Shown here piece by piece: positions 8,561 through 19,355 of a stretch of DNA of 64,000 nt (positions within the stretch are counted from its first letter, which is position 1; each line of letters starts with the position of its first letter). Below the pieces are notes generated by a model that did no database searches, was not told the origin of the DNA, and saw only the letters and a program-made list of their open reading frames with translations. Source of the DNA: Candidatus Acidiferrum typicum (GTDB lineage: Bacteria; Acidobacteriota; Terriglobia; Acidiferrales; UBA7541); contig DLMH01000158.1 in the NCBI GenBank assembly GCA_002478115.1, positions 1 to 64,000 of the forward strand. The letters run 5' to 3'. The position numbers were made by a program, and so were the translations under genes.

Positions 8561-9691
8561 TTATTTTGCAGGAGATGCGGACTTGGCGAGGGCCGCGAGA
8601 TCGGGGGGCGGGCCAATGTTATCGGGCAGCTTGCCGTTGAGGGAGTCGAGGAATTGCAGGAGATCGTCGCGCTCGTCGAAGGTGAGGACATCGAGGGAGT
8701 GGATTTCTTTGTCGAGATGAGGATTCCAGTTGCCGCCGCCGATGTAATGGGCGAGGGCGTCCTTGACGGTGGGGAAAGTGCCGTCGTGCATATAGGGGCC
8801 GCGGTTGGCGAGATTGCGGAGCGAGGGCGTTTTGAAGGCTCCCATGTCGGCATCATTTTTGGTTTCGGCGTAGCGGCCCAGGTCATTCAGGTTGCCGCGC
8901 GTATCGGCGCCAACGCCCAGGTTGTGGAATTTGTTGTCGGTGAAGAGCGCGTAGTCTTTTCCGATGGGGTGGCAGACGGCGCAATTGCCCTTCTTGGCGC
9001 TGATGAAAATTATCAAACCGCGCTGGGCGGCGGAAGGAAGCGCCTTCGAGTCATGGCCATAATAAAAACGGTCGAAGGGAGAATCGCCAGCGATGACGGT
9101 GCGCTCGAATGAGGCGATCGATTTCACGACCATGTCAATCGTGATCTGATCGGAGCCCCAGGCCATTTTGAAGAGGCCGGGGTATTTCGGATCGGCTTGC
9201 AGACGCTTTACAACACCTTCGAGGGAATGAGCCATTTCCACGGGATTGGCCATGGGTCCTTTGGCCTGTTCTTCGAGGCTGGGAGCCCGGCCATCCCAGA
9301 ATTGCAGGGAGTTGTAGGTGGAGTTGATGACCGTGGGCGAATGGCGAGTTCCCGGCTTGCCACCGACACCCTGGGAAAACGGGCGGTTGTCTGAAAACGC
9401 GAATTGCGGGGCGTGGCAGGAGGCGCAGGAGATTGTGCCGTCAACGGAAAGCTGGGGATCGTAATACAAGCGGCGGCCGAGCGCGATGGTTTCTTCCGTC
9501 GGCGGATTGTCTGGCGGAATCGGAACCGGCGGCAATCCCAAAGGAGCTTTGATTTCCACGGGTTTTCCAACGGGCGTTATCGCGGAAGGCGAAGACTGCG
9601 CCTTAGCAGCGGGAAGGTAAGCGAGCGCGGCGAGGAGAAAGAGGCCCAGAAACACTAAGACAAAGAGAGTGAGTTTGGTGGCGGGTTTCAT
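8561..9691 (-). CDS. MauG/cytochrome c peroxidase-type dihaem protein
   Basis: The product has 376 residues from the ATG at 9691 (a second in-frame ATG lies at 9703; neither has a strong ribosome site). A signal peptide, KLTLFVLVFLGLFLLAALAYLPAAKA, is at the N terminus. Two c-haem motifs are seen, CASCHAPQF and CAVCHPIGK, in the spacing of bacterial dihaem cytochrome c peroxidases, with the family segments GRRLYYDPQLS, RHSPTVINSTYNSLQFWDGR and FKTPSLRNLANRGPYMHDG. It is periplasmic and reduces peroxide or carries out MauG-like oxidations. The Leu-Gly-Leu-Pro-Pro-Val-Pro-Ile-Pro linker after the signal is typical. It stands alone. Confidence 0.93.
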   Translation of the reverse strand: MKPATKLTLFVLVFLGLFLLAALAYLPAAKAQSSPSAITPVGKPVEIKAPLGLPPVPIPPDNPPTEETIALGRRLYYDPQLSVDGTISCASCHAPQFAFSDNRPFSQGVGGKPGTRHSPTVINSTYNSLQFWDGRAPSLEEQAKGPMANPVEMAHSLEGVVKRLQADPKYPGLFKMAWGSDQITIDMVVKSIASFERTVIAGDSPFDRFYYGHDSKALPSAAQRGLIIFISAKKGNCAVCHPIGKDYALFTDNKFHNLGVGADTRGNLNDLGRYAETKNDADMGAFKTPSLRNLANRGPYMHDGTFPTVKDALAHYIGGGNWNPHLDKEIHSLDVLTFDERDDLLQFLDSLNGKLPDNIGPPPDLAALAKSASPAK

Positions 9692-9834
9692 GAGGGCACA
9701 CATCGGGGCGAGGATAAGGTTCGGGAAGCCCGGGGTAATGGGGCAGTGGTCACAAAAAGGGAGGGGACGAGGCAAGCGCCATTCCCTCCGCTCTTGGTTA
9801 TACCAAACTGCGGCAGGTATTGTTACCAGGAGCT

Positions 9835-10491
9835 TCAGCAATAGCTGCAGGCTTCGTCGCCCATGCCGTTGCCGTTGCTCATGCCGTCCTTCATACGACG
9901 CAGACGCCGGCCGAGCCGCTCAGCAAGCTGATGGCGTGCGCGCCAGAGCCGCGCCTTCAGGGTGTTTTCAGTTACACCAAGTTTCTTGGCCGCTTCGCCC
10001 GTGGAGTAGCCTTCCACTTCGCGTAAGAGGAAGGCGGTCCGGAGAAGAGGCGAGAGGTCGTCCAGGTTCTCGTTGATCATTTCGCGGATTTCTGTGCCGG
10101 CATAGACCTGCTCTGGATTGGGCCCGTCATCGGCAAAGCGCTCGGCGATGGGCAGTTCGTCCTCGTGCTGCGAATCGTCGAGAGAAACCGCGGGGCGGGC
10201 TTTGGCGCTACGGCGCTTCATCAGTGCGGCGTTGATGACGATACGCGTGAGCCAAGTGGAGAACTGCGAGCGGCCCTCAAAGCGCTTCAGATTGCGATAC
10301 GCGGAAAGCAGACCGTCCTGCAAAGCGTCTTCGGCGTCCTCGGCATTACCCAGGACGCGAAGAGCGGTCTGGAACAGTTGGCGATGGTAGCGGCGAAAGA
10401 GGGTCTCAATCGCCTGGGCATCGCCACGCTGGCCGGCCCGGATCAGCTTTTGTTCGCTAAACTGCGGAGTACTCATCACTTGCGTTGCCAT
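9835..10491 (-). CDS. ECF-type RNA polymerase sigma factor
   Basis: The product has 218 residues from the ATG at 10491 with a GGGGGAG ribosome site. Sigma-70 region 2 is visible (ALQDGLLSAYRNLKRFEGRSQFSTWLTRIVINAALMKRR in part), and region 4 contains LREVEGYSTGEAAKKLGVTENTLKARLWRARHQL. An acidic linker rich in Asp/Glu lies between them. No anti-sigma gene or zinc-finger protein adjoins it. It lies downstream of the HlyD and TolC genes on the same strand with a 212-bp gap, so co-regulation is possible but not shown. Confidence 0.93.
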   Translation of the reverse strand: MATQVMSTPQFSEQKLIRAGQRGDAQAIETLFRRYHRQLFQTALRVLGNAEDAEDALQDGLLSAYRNLKRFEGRSQFSTWLTRIVINAALMKRRSAKARPAVSLDDSQHEDELPIAERFADDGPNPEQVYAGTEIREMINENLDDLSPLLRTAFLLREVEGYSTGEAAKKLGVTENTLKARLWRARHQLAERLGRRLRRMKDGMSNGNGMGDEACSYC

Positions 10492-10703
10492 TTGCTCCCC
10501 CCATGTAGCTTACTAAGAGTAGTTCAGCACAAGAAAGTTACAGACACATCGCAGCCTCAATGCACAGGTATCCTCCCCTGTACCTTCGTGAACGTAGCCA
10601 AGGTGACGGTAATGGCGATCACCCAAGGGTTGATCGAGCCATCCGGCATGCGCAACTTCGATGTGATTTTCCCCAGCATCGCTTGCGAGTCTTCCCGTTG
10701 CGT

Positions 10704-12005
10704 TTAGTCGGTAATTACCGTTGCTTCCACATTCATGCCCGGCCGGAGGACTGCCACTTCCGGCGAAATTGGGTCCAGGACAATTTTCACGGGAACACGC
10801 TGAACAACTTTGACGTAATTGCCCGTGGCGTTTTCCGGGGGCAGCAGACTCAGCACCGCTCCGGTAGCACCCGAGATGGAATCGACATGTCCGCTGAAGG
10901 TCTTGCCGTAGGTATCTACCTTCAGATAGGCCTTTTGGCCGGGCTTCATTTTCTGGAGCTGGGTTTCCTTGAAGTTGGCGGTGACCCAGACGTCGCGGAG
11001 TGGCACAACCACAAGCAAGCCTTGGCCGGGCTGGACGATCTGTCCAGGTTCGACCTGCTTGTGGGTGGCGACGCCATCGACAGGAGCGACGATGTTGCAG
11101 TAGCTCAAACTAAGGAGCGCGGCGTCGAGTGCCGCGCGAGTTTGATCCACTTTCGCGAGCTTGGCTTGGGCGTCGTCCGAGCGCATGGCCACGCGGCGCT
11201 GATCGGCGTGGGCCGAAGTAACGCCCGCCTTGGCCTGTTCGACGCGCGCTTTCGCGGCTTCGAGCTGGTCCCGGGAGATATCAACGTTGCGCTTGGCCTG
11301 AGCGAAGCGCTGCTCATCCGCGTTCAAGCCGCTAAGACTTGCATCGGCGTTGGCTTTGGCGGCGTCAAATTGCTGCTTGGAGATTTCGCCCTTTTCCATC
11401 AAAGGGGTGTAACGCTCCAGATCGGACTTAGCGAGCTGGGCGTTGGCGCGGCTGCGGTCCACGTTGGCCTGGGCAAAGGCGAGGTCCGCGGTTTGCGCCT
11501 GCTCGTAGGAAGCCTGCGCGCGAAGGAGATCGGCTTGCGCGCCGGCGAGTTGCGCGTCCGCGCTGGATTGGCCACTGGCGACATTTTCGCTGGTGCGCGG
11601 AACATCCACGCCCGCTGAACGCGCTTCGCCTTCCGCCAGAGCCAGCGCGCCCTTGGCCTGATCGACGGCGGCCTGATAATCTGCCGGCTCAATCAGGGCG
11701 AGCACCTGGCCGGCCTTCACGGCTTGATTGTCCTCCACGAGCACTTTGCCGATGCGGCCCGAAATTTTAGCAGCGATGGGGGTGATGTGGCCGTCAACCT
11801 GGGCGTCGTCCGTGGTTTCGCGATTGTGGAAATAGAGGAAGAGTGCAAGCAGGGCGGCAAGCAGCAGCACACCGCCAATGGTCAGCAAGCGGCGCACTTT
11901 CGGGCTGACAAGACCCTGCGGCGTCAGATCCGTTTTGCGCGGCTCCGCAGGCGGCACTTTGACGTTCGCCGCATTCTCCAATCCAACTTCGATCTCAACA
12001 CTCAT
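10704..12005 (-). CDS. HlyD/EmrA-type membrane fusion (adaptor) protein
   Basis: The product has 433 residues from the ATG at 12005, preceded by GAGG. One N-terminal transmembrane helix (LLTIGGVLLLAALLALFLYF) is followed by biotinyl-lipoyl halves (GHITPIAAKISGRIGKVLVEDNQ and NIVAPVDGVATHKQVEPG). A very long Ala/Gln-rich coiled coil sits between them at about residues 130-285. This is the EmrA/HlyD architecture, bridging an inner-membrane pump to a TolC channel across the periplasm. It is seven bases downstream of the TolC-type gene, so one operon. No inner-membrane pump gene (MFS or ABC) is present next to it. Confidence 0.92.
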   Translation of the reverse strand: MSVEIEVGLENAANVKVPPAEPRKTDLTPQGLVSPKVRRLLTIGGVLLLAALLALFLYFHNRETTDDAQVDGHITPIAAKISGRIGKVLVEDNQAVKAGQVLALIEPADYQAAVDQAKGALALAEGEARSAGVDVPRTSENVASGQSSADAQLAGAQADLLRAQASYEQAQTADLAFAQANVDRSRANAQLAKSDLERYTPLMEKGEISKQQFDAAKANADASLSGLNADEQRFAQAKRNVDISRDQLEAAKARVEQAKAGVTSAHADQRRVAMRSDDAQAKLAKVDQTRAALDAALLSLSYCNIVAPVDGVATHKQVEPGQIVQPGQGLLVVVPLRDVWVTANFKETQLQKMKPGQKAYLKVDTYGKTFSGHVDSISGATGAVLSLLPPENATGNYVKVVQRVPVKIVLDPISPEVAVLRPGMNVEATVITD

Positions 12006-12012
12006 CGTGTCC

Positions 12013-13692
12013 TCACTTCGAGTAAGTCTTTTCCATCTGCCCAACCGCGCGCGCAAGGTCCGCGCGAGCCTGGTTGAAGCGGTAGAGCGCCAAGATCTGA
12101 TTGTCGTTGGCGCGCGCCAGGGAATCCTGGGCGGAAATCACTTCGATGTTGTTAGCCACGCCGGCCCGGAAACGATCGCGGGCCTGGCTGACTTCTTCTC
12201 TTGCCAGCTCAACGCCCAGATTGGCGACCTGCACTTCAGTACGCGCCGAAGCGAGGTTTAGCAGCGAAGTCTTCACATCAAGGGCAATTTGATTGCGTAA
12301 ATCGGCTTTCTGCTGGTCCAGTTTCAGAACTTCGAGGTTGGCCTTGGCGATTTCCGCGTGAATCCTGCCGCTGGTGAAGAGCGGGAAGTTCACGCTGGCC
12401 TGATACTGATACGTCGGAATGCTATTGTTGATGGAGGTGCCGAGATAGGCCCAGTCGCCGTCGAAACGCAGGGAAGGCAGGCGGGAGAATTGCGAGGCCT
12501 GCTTTTGGTAACGAACGACTTTTTCCTCCGCGAGAATGGCCTTCCATTCCTGACGATCGGCGAGGGCGGCGTCAATGCTGGCTTCGACTTCGGGCTGCGG
12601 TGTTTCAAAGAAGCTCAGCGAATCGGCCAGCGCGACCTTCTGGCGCGGATCGAGGTTCAGCAGTCTGCTCAGTCCAAAGAGGGAAGCATCGCGATCGTTT
12701 TCCGCTTCAATCAGGCGCTGTTTTTCGTTTTGCAGCTCGACGTTGGCGCGGAGCGTGTCAATGCCCGTGCCCACGCCTTCTTTTTGCAAATCGGCGGCCT
12801 GATCGTAGAGAGCCTGAGCCAGCTCCACGCGCGATTTGGAAGCTTCGACATTGGCTACGGCGCGCAGTGTGCCGATGTATTGCGATACGACGAGCAGGAT
12901 GACCTGCTCGCGGGTGGAGAGGCTGTCGGCCTTGCTGGCATCGACGGCGCTACGCGACGCCTGGTACCGCTTCCAAAGAGAAAGATCCAAGACAGGGCTG
13001 CTAAAGCTGGGTCCAACCGCAAAAATCTGGTAGGGGCCCAGGTGCCCTGGAAATGGCAAACCCGGGAACGACTCACCTCCGAATTGGGCCTTGAGGTTCA
13101 CGCGATTGGCAGAGTCCGCCAGCCTCATGTCGGCTTGAGGCAGAAGTTCGGAGCGTGTGATGTTTTTGTCCTGCACACTTTCCGCGGCGGTCAGAACCGC
13201 GATCTGTTGGGTGGGGTTCTGCTTCAAAGCGAGAGCGACAGACTGCTCCAAAGTGACGCGGAGCGTGTCGCTTGGAAGATTCGCCGGGAGCTGCGAAGCG
13301 CTGCCTTGCGCGAGCAATCCGGCGGGGAGAAGCAATAAGCTGAAAAAGACACTATAGAAAATGATGGGCGACTTCTTGCGGGAGTCTGACTCTTTTGTGG
13401 CGCCGGAGTCGTGTTTTGCGTCGGCCTCGATAATCTCGTTGACGATGGCCTGGTTGAGGCAGCCTTCCGCGATGAGTTCGCCGCCAAGCCGGTGCATCTC
13501 CTTCAGAAGGACCTTTCCGGCGTTATCGATGAAACTCACGCCGCAAAGATTGATGCTGAACTTCTGGCGCGGCGAGGCGGCCAAGAGTTCGCGCCAGCAC
13601 TGTTCGAGAGCGGCGACCCAGGGCCCGGCAAGGCGACCCTCGATGCTCAGGGTGAGGTGGCCGCGTTTAGTTTCCGTGGTAATTCGTAGCAT
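12013..13692 (-). CDS. STAS domain fused to TolC-family outer-membrane efflux protein
   Basis: The open frame from the ATG at 13692 gives 559 residues. Residues 1-95 look like a STAS/anti-anti-sigma domain (LRITTETKRGHLTLSIEGRL, then FSINLCGVSFIDNAGKVLL). A polar linker ending RKK follows, then a hydrophobic stretch at 110-129 that reads like a signal peptide ending GLLAQ. A full TolC-family channel follows at about 135-559, with LEQSVALALKQNPT, paired coiled-coil repeats and a C-terminal FNQARADLARAVG. No in-frame ATG, GTG or well-placed TTG precedes the signal-like segment, so the fusion appears real at sequence level. How a cytosolic domain precedes an export signal is unclear. Confidence 0.82.
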   Translation of the reverse strand: MLRITTETKRGHLTLSIEGRLAGPWVAALEQCWRELLAASPRQKFSINLCGVSFIDNAGKVLLKEMHRLGGELIAEGCLNQAIVNEIIEADAKHDSGATKESDSRKKSPIIFYSVFFSLLLLPAGLLAQGSASQLPANLPSDTLRVTLEQSVALALKQNPTQQIAVLTAAESVQDKNITRSELLPQADMRLADSANRVNLKAQFGGESFPGLPFPGHLGPYQIFAVGPSFSSPVLDLSLWKRYQASRSAVDASKADSLSTREQVILLVVSQYIGTLRAVANVEASKSRVELAQALYDQAADLQKEGVGTGIDTLRANVELQNEKQRLIEAENDRDASLFGLSRLLNLDPRQKVALADSLSFFETPQPEVEASIDAALADRQEWKAILAEEKVVRYQKQASQFSRLPSLRFDGDWAYLGTSINNSIPTYQYQASVNFPLFTSGRIHAEIAKANLEVLKLDQQKADLRNQIALDVKTSLLNLASARTEVQVANLGVELAREEVSQARDRFRAGVANNIEVISAQDSLARANDNQILALYRFNQARADLARAVGQMEKTYSK

Positions 13693-14072
13693 GTGGGTTA
13701 TCTCTTCAAGTGGAGTAAGGAGCAAGGGAAAGGCCAAAGAGGTAGACGAAACATCTGAAGTAACATGCTTATTATTCATAAACTTACGTTTTCAAGGTGA
13801 GCTGTAAGACGTAGGAAATAGACCTTATATGGGCACATGACGCAATATAGCCATTCATAAATGCCCATTTATGGTCATTACAGAGCAGGTGATGCTCGTG
13901 CCACAAAGGAGGATACGAAGCGACGGGATGACAAGTTTCGGGTGGCGGACGAGGTGGGAATATGCGACTTGGGCAAAGCTGCATCCTCCTGCGACAACCG
14001 ATGAAAAAAACAGGATGTGTTCGCCCGTAGTTGGTCGAATTCGGATTTCGGGGTTTTTTCTTGAACCGCTTG
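13693..14072. other. Intergenic region carrying an operator-like palindrome
   Basis: This 380-bp stretch lies between the TlpA gene and the efflux operon, both minus-strand. It must contain the efflux promoter and is visibly more AT-rich (13770-13880) than its surroundings. The palindrome at 13856-13873 is the outstanding feature; no coding region is supported. Confidence 0.5.
13856..13873. promoter_or_regulatory. 18-bp inverted repeat, candidate operator of the efflux operon
   Basis: CATAAATGCCCATTTATG is a perfect 8-bp inverted repeat around CC. It lies about 165 bp upstream of the STAS-TolC start in AT-rich DNA. A flanking ATGGGCA at 13829-13835 also pairs with TGCCCAT inside it. This size and symmetry suit a TetR/MarR-type repressor, but no regulator gene is adjacent and the binding protein is unknown. 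Confidence 0.4.
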
Positions 14073-14942
14073 TCAGGGCTTCGATGGTTCGAGAGAGGCG
14101 GGGGTGGCGGCGGGCGTCCCGGCCTTGCTTTTTTCGCCGGAGGCGAAGATCTCTTCGACGATGGCGGCAGTGCGATCCTTACTGAGCGTGCACGCGTGAT
14201 CGTAGATGCGGCACTGGGCGAGAGTGAGCTTGCAGCCACAGGGGCACTCTTCGGCGTTGAATTTGTGCAAGGCAACGAGGCGCTGCTCGGGGGTCAGCTT
14301 CGTCAAGTTGACGCCGGGGAGCAGGGTGGCGCGGTCGGCGTGTCTCAGGAAGATTTCGCCGCTGTCCTGGAAGGTTTCGACCTTGACGGCAATGGGCAGG
14401 TCCAGAAGGGCGCGGACTTCGGTTTCGTACAGGGCGGGATTGAACAGTCCGACGTGCTTCTGAACAATGCGGCCTTCGGTGTTGATGACGAAAACGGTGG
14501 GTAGAGCGGGAATGCCGCCATAGGCAATACGAATATTATCTGTGGCGAGGGCCACGGGGTAATTGATGCCTTCGGAATCGACAACCTGTTTCACAGCATC
14601 CGGGTCGTCGTCGTCCACCACCAGGCCGATGATCAGCAGGCGATCCTTGTAGCGATTCTGGAGTTCGATGAGGCTGGGAATTTCCGCGCGGCACGGCCCG
14701 CACCAGGTGGCCCAGAAATTCAGGAGGATGACTTTGCCGCGCGCGGAGGCCAGCGAGAGATCCTTTCCCGCTAAATCCTTGAGCTGAAAATCCGGGGCAA
14801 GATCGGGATCGCGCACAAAGCGGATGACCGGCAACTGCGCGCGACTCTGCGTGGGCAGCAGCAGGAGACCGCAGGCGGCGAGCAGGCAGGCGGTAAGAAC
14901 GCGTCGTAAAAACCAGGGCAAGTGGAGGAGAGTGGCCTTCAT
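14073..14942 (-). CDS. TlpA-family thioredoxin-like protein with Cys-rich tail
   Basis: The product has 289 residues from the ATG at 14942. A signal or anchor lies at about residues 10-35 (VLTACLLAACGLLLLPTQSRAQ). The AhpC-TSA/redoxin domain follows, with APDFQLKDLAGKDLSL, the active site WATWCGPC, and cis-Pro GIPALPTVFVIN. After it comes a Cys-rich segment CPCGCKLTLAQCRIYDHAC, which is often appended to periplasmic redox proteins in related bacteria. The protein probably acts as a membrane-tethered thiol:disulfide oxidoreductase, for instance in cytochrome c maturation. A truncated paralogue lies 1.2 kb upstream at 16113-16382. Confidence 0.92.
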   Translation of the reverse strand: MKATLLHLPWFLRRVLTACLLAACGLLLLPTQSRAQLPVIRFVRDPDLAPDFQLKDLAGKDLSLASARGKVILLNFWATWCGPCRAEIPSLIELQNRYKDRLLIIGLVVDDDDPDAVKQVVDSEGINYPVALATDNIRIAYGGIPALPTVFVINTEGRIVQKHVGLFNPALYETEVRALLDLPIAVKVETFQDSGEIFLRHADRATLLPGVNLTKLTPEQRLVALHKFNAEECPCGCKLTLAQCRIYDHACTLSKDRTAAIVEEIFASGEKSKAGTPAATPASLEPSKP

Positions 14943-15055
14943 GGCGTCAGTTCTAGGAGAGCACAGTCGAGCAAGCAAGCCAAGCCCGTGCGAGGGATTC
15001 GCCACCCCGGCCGGGTCGGGGAGAGGGATGACCCTTTGCCTTCGCCCACTCTGTG

Positions 15056-16090
15056 CTAGTCATAAACTCCACACTCCCTCGCTGTCTCGATCAGTGCCTG
15101 AATGTTCTCCGGCGGCGTAGTCGGCGGGATGGCGCAGCCCGCGTTCAGGATGAATCGCCCTCCGGATTTCCACATGGAAATGAGCTGCCGCGTTGCTTCC
15201 CGAACCTTCTGCCCGGTTCCCAGGGCGAGCACAGCGCTGGGATCGATGTTTCCGAACAGCACGTGCCGTGCGCCGACGGTTTGCTTGGCTCGCGCGACGT
15301 CGGTTCTGTAATCGAGCTCAAAGCCGCAGGGGCCGTATTCTGCGAGCATGTCGAGGATGCGGCTGGTGTTTCCGCAAATGTGAATCACCACGAAGATGCC
15401 ATCCGCGGCCAAGTCATCGACTAAACGTTTCTCGTAGGGGCGGGCAAAGCGGGTGAACATGCGGGGTGAAATGACGTCCGGCCCCGCCAGGCTATCGCCC
15501 AGAGAAGTCAGGTGCGCGCCCGCCTTCGCCAGCGCGCGATGGACGGCTAAGTGGTTTTGGTAGCAAATCTCCATGAGTTCGCTGAGGCGGGGATTGTCCG
15601 GCTGTTCAGCGAGTTCCATCAGGAAATCCTCGATACCGCGCACCAGGCAGGCGAGAGCGAAAGCGGCCTGATCGGCGTTGCCGCGAATGGCAACTTCATT
15701 TCCTACTTGCTTCCTCATCAGGCGAACAGCTTCCAGCAACGCGGGAATGCGGCCATCCGTCTCGGGGTTAATCACTTTTAAACGATCAACTTCATCCAGA
15801 CTGCGGATGGCAGGCTCCACGATGCGGCCCGGTTGATTGGGGGCGCATTTTGAGCGGGCACCCATGGCTTCGGCAAGCATGGTGGTGTCGGTATCCACCA
15901 TGATGCAGTCGTGTCCGTACTTCTCCACGGCCTCAAGGTGCACGCGAGCAATGGCTTGGGGGTTGACGCGATAATCTTCTATGCTGACGCCGGCCTCGCG
16001 CGCAGCCAGCATAAAATTGTGCAGGCACACGGGAACACGGTCGGGGATTCCCCCCGCCAGGACGGTCCGGACACGCTCAAGTGAGTTCAT
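15056..16090 (-). CDS. Uroporphyrinogen decarboxylase-family protein (methyltransferase-like)
   Basis: The product has 344 residues from the ATG at 16090, with TTGAGG upstream. It belongs to the URO-D superfamily: VRTVLAGGIPDRVPVCLHNF at the start, then GGDSLAGPDVISPRMFTRFARPYEK-like sequence and HICGNTSRILDMLAEYG, then FILNAGCAIPPTTPPENIQALIE. The HICGNT and NAGC segments are typical of MtaA/MtbA-like corrinoid-dependent methyltransferases and of unassigned members rather than HemE proper. No corrinoid protein gene is nearby, so the role is open. It is flanked by a full and a truncated TlpA gene. Confidence 0.85.
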   Translation of the reverse strand: MNSLERVRTVLAGGIPDRVPVCLHNFMLAAREAGVSIEDYRVNPQAIARVHLEAVEKYGHDCIMVDTDTTMLAEAMGARSKCAPNQPGRIVEPAIRSLDEVDRLKVINPETDGRIPALLEAVRLMRKQVGNEVAIRGNADQAAFALACLVRGIEDFLMELAEQPDNPRLSELMEICYQNHLAVHRALAKAGAHLTSLGDSLAGPDVISPRMFTRFARPYEKRLVDDLAADGIFVVIHICGNTSRILDMLAEYGPCGFELDYRTDVARAKQTVGARHVLFGNIDPSAVLALGTGQKVREATRQLISMWKSGGRFILNAGCAIPPTTPPENIQALIETARECGVYD

Positions 16091-16112
16091 GGGATGATTG
16101 CCTCAAGGGAGC

Positions 16113-16382
16113 TTACGTTGTCGTAGCTCGCGGCGATGCGATGGCCAGGTGGAATTCCTTCTCGCCCCACTTGCCGTGGAAGCCGGCCAAGGAAAGATCT
16201 TTGCCGTCTAAATCTTTCAGCTGAAAATCTGGGGCAGGATCGGGATTTCGCACAAAGCGAATGACCGGTAACTGGGGGGAAGCGAGCGATGGGAGAAGAA
16301 GGCCGAGGCCCAGGAAAGCCAAGGAGCAAAAAAGGGGAATCCCGAGGAATTTGCCGTGGCGGTTTGTGTGCGTCGTGCTCAT
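16113..16382 (-). pseudogene. Truncated TlpA paralogue
   Basis: The frame from the ATG at 16382 gives 89 residues. After a signal-like segment (LFCSLAFLGLGLLLPSLASP), the residues QLPVIRFVRNPDPAPDFQLK closely match QLPVIRFVRDPDLAPDFQLK of the intact TlpA protein at 14073-14942. The similarity continues to DGKDLSL and then stops just before where the WCxxC active site should be. The rest is unrelated and ends after a Thr run. It is best read as the 5' remnant of a duplicated TlpA gene; production of a small secreted peptide cannot be excluded. Confidence 0.75.
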
Positions 16383-16514
16383 AGCAAGGTCACTAGAATA
16401 ATGGGACCAGAGTGCAGCAGAAAAAGCAAAGTGCAAGACGACGGAATTGCTCAAGACGGCAGAGCTTTACCGCTTTGGTGGGCAGAATCCTCATTGGGGG
16501 CGGGTTTTGCCGCT

Positions 16515-18677
<2,163 letters not shown>

Positions 18678-18806
18678 AAAACGAGAATAGCATCCGGTTT
18701 GGCGGGCTCACAACCAAGGGAAGGGCATGCAGCGGGGCGGGCCATTTGCGTATACTCAAAGCGCATCGGCAGAGGTTGTGTTGGGGAGCCAAGGGAGATT
18801 TTTGGA

Positions 18807-19355
18807 GTGAGGAAGCTGAGCGAAAAAATCGGCGCAGTCCTATGGCTAGTGCTGCTGTTTGTGCTTCCCGTTTTTGGCTTAGGGGGCTGCACGCAAGGGC
18901 CACAGCCCCAGACGGGCAATTCCGAGGAAGCGCGACGCAGCGCCGCGGCTTCCAACAGCGCGCGTGCGGCGGAGCGCTATGATCTGAGTGATGACGAAAA
19001 GCGCGGCGGGCACACGCTGGCGCGGCATGTGGCGCGGACTGACGATGAGCTTCGCGAACGGCTACACCGCGAGGGCAACATTTCGGCCGCCTCCACCTGG
19101 ACGGACCGGGAAACCGCCGAGGAAACCATTGCGGAGGCTCTGCGGTCCGAACGCGGGCGCATCGAGAGCTGGATGCGCCGCGGGTATCCCCGCGCGAATC
19201 TGGCGCTGCACTACGAAGCAAGACGCGACATCGGGCGCAGCCTACGCCAGGGAGAAACGGAGGCGGTGCGCTGCCGCGACACCGTGATTGTGCTGCGCGC
19301 CGATGGGCCAGATGGTTTTTATGTGCTGACGGCGTACCCGGAGGCCCGCGAATGA
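18807..19355 (+). CDS. Lipoprotein with RNase A-like (CDI-type) toxin domain
   Basis: The product has 182 residues from the GTG at 18807; an AGGGAG lies ten bases upstream and the longer open frame is antisense to the activator gene. A lipoprotein signal ends in LGGC with Cys28. Residues 66-180 match the bacterial RNase A-like toxin domain of CDI systems: GGHTLARHVART, ISAASTWTDRETAEETIAEA, and the closing YVLTAYPE. By recall of the Yersinia CdiA toxin (catalytic His, Arg, Thr, Tyr), the candidates here are His74, Arg85, Thr175 and Tyr177. The stop overlaps the next gene as ATGA. Unlike CdiA toxins it is small and lipid-anchored, not at the end of a filament. Confidence 0.8.
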   Translation: MRKLSEKIGAVLWLVLLFVLPVFGLGGCTQGPQPQTGNSEEARRSAAASNSARAAERYDLSDDEKRGGHTLARHVARTDDELRERLHREGNISAASTWTDRETAEETIAEALRSERGRIESWMRRGYPRANLALHYEARRDIGRSLRQGETEAVRCRDTVIVLRADGPDGFYVLTAYPEARE

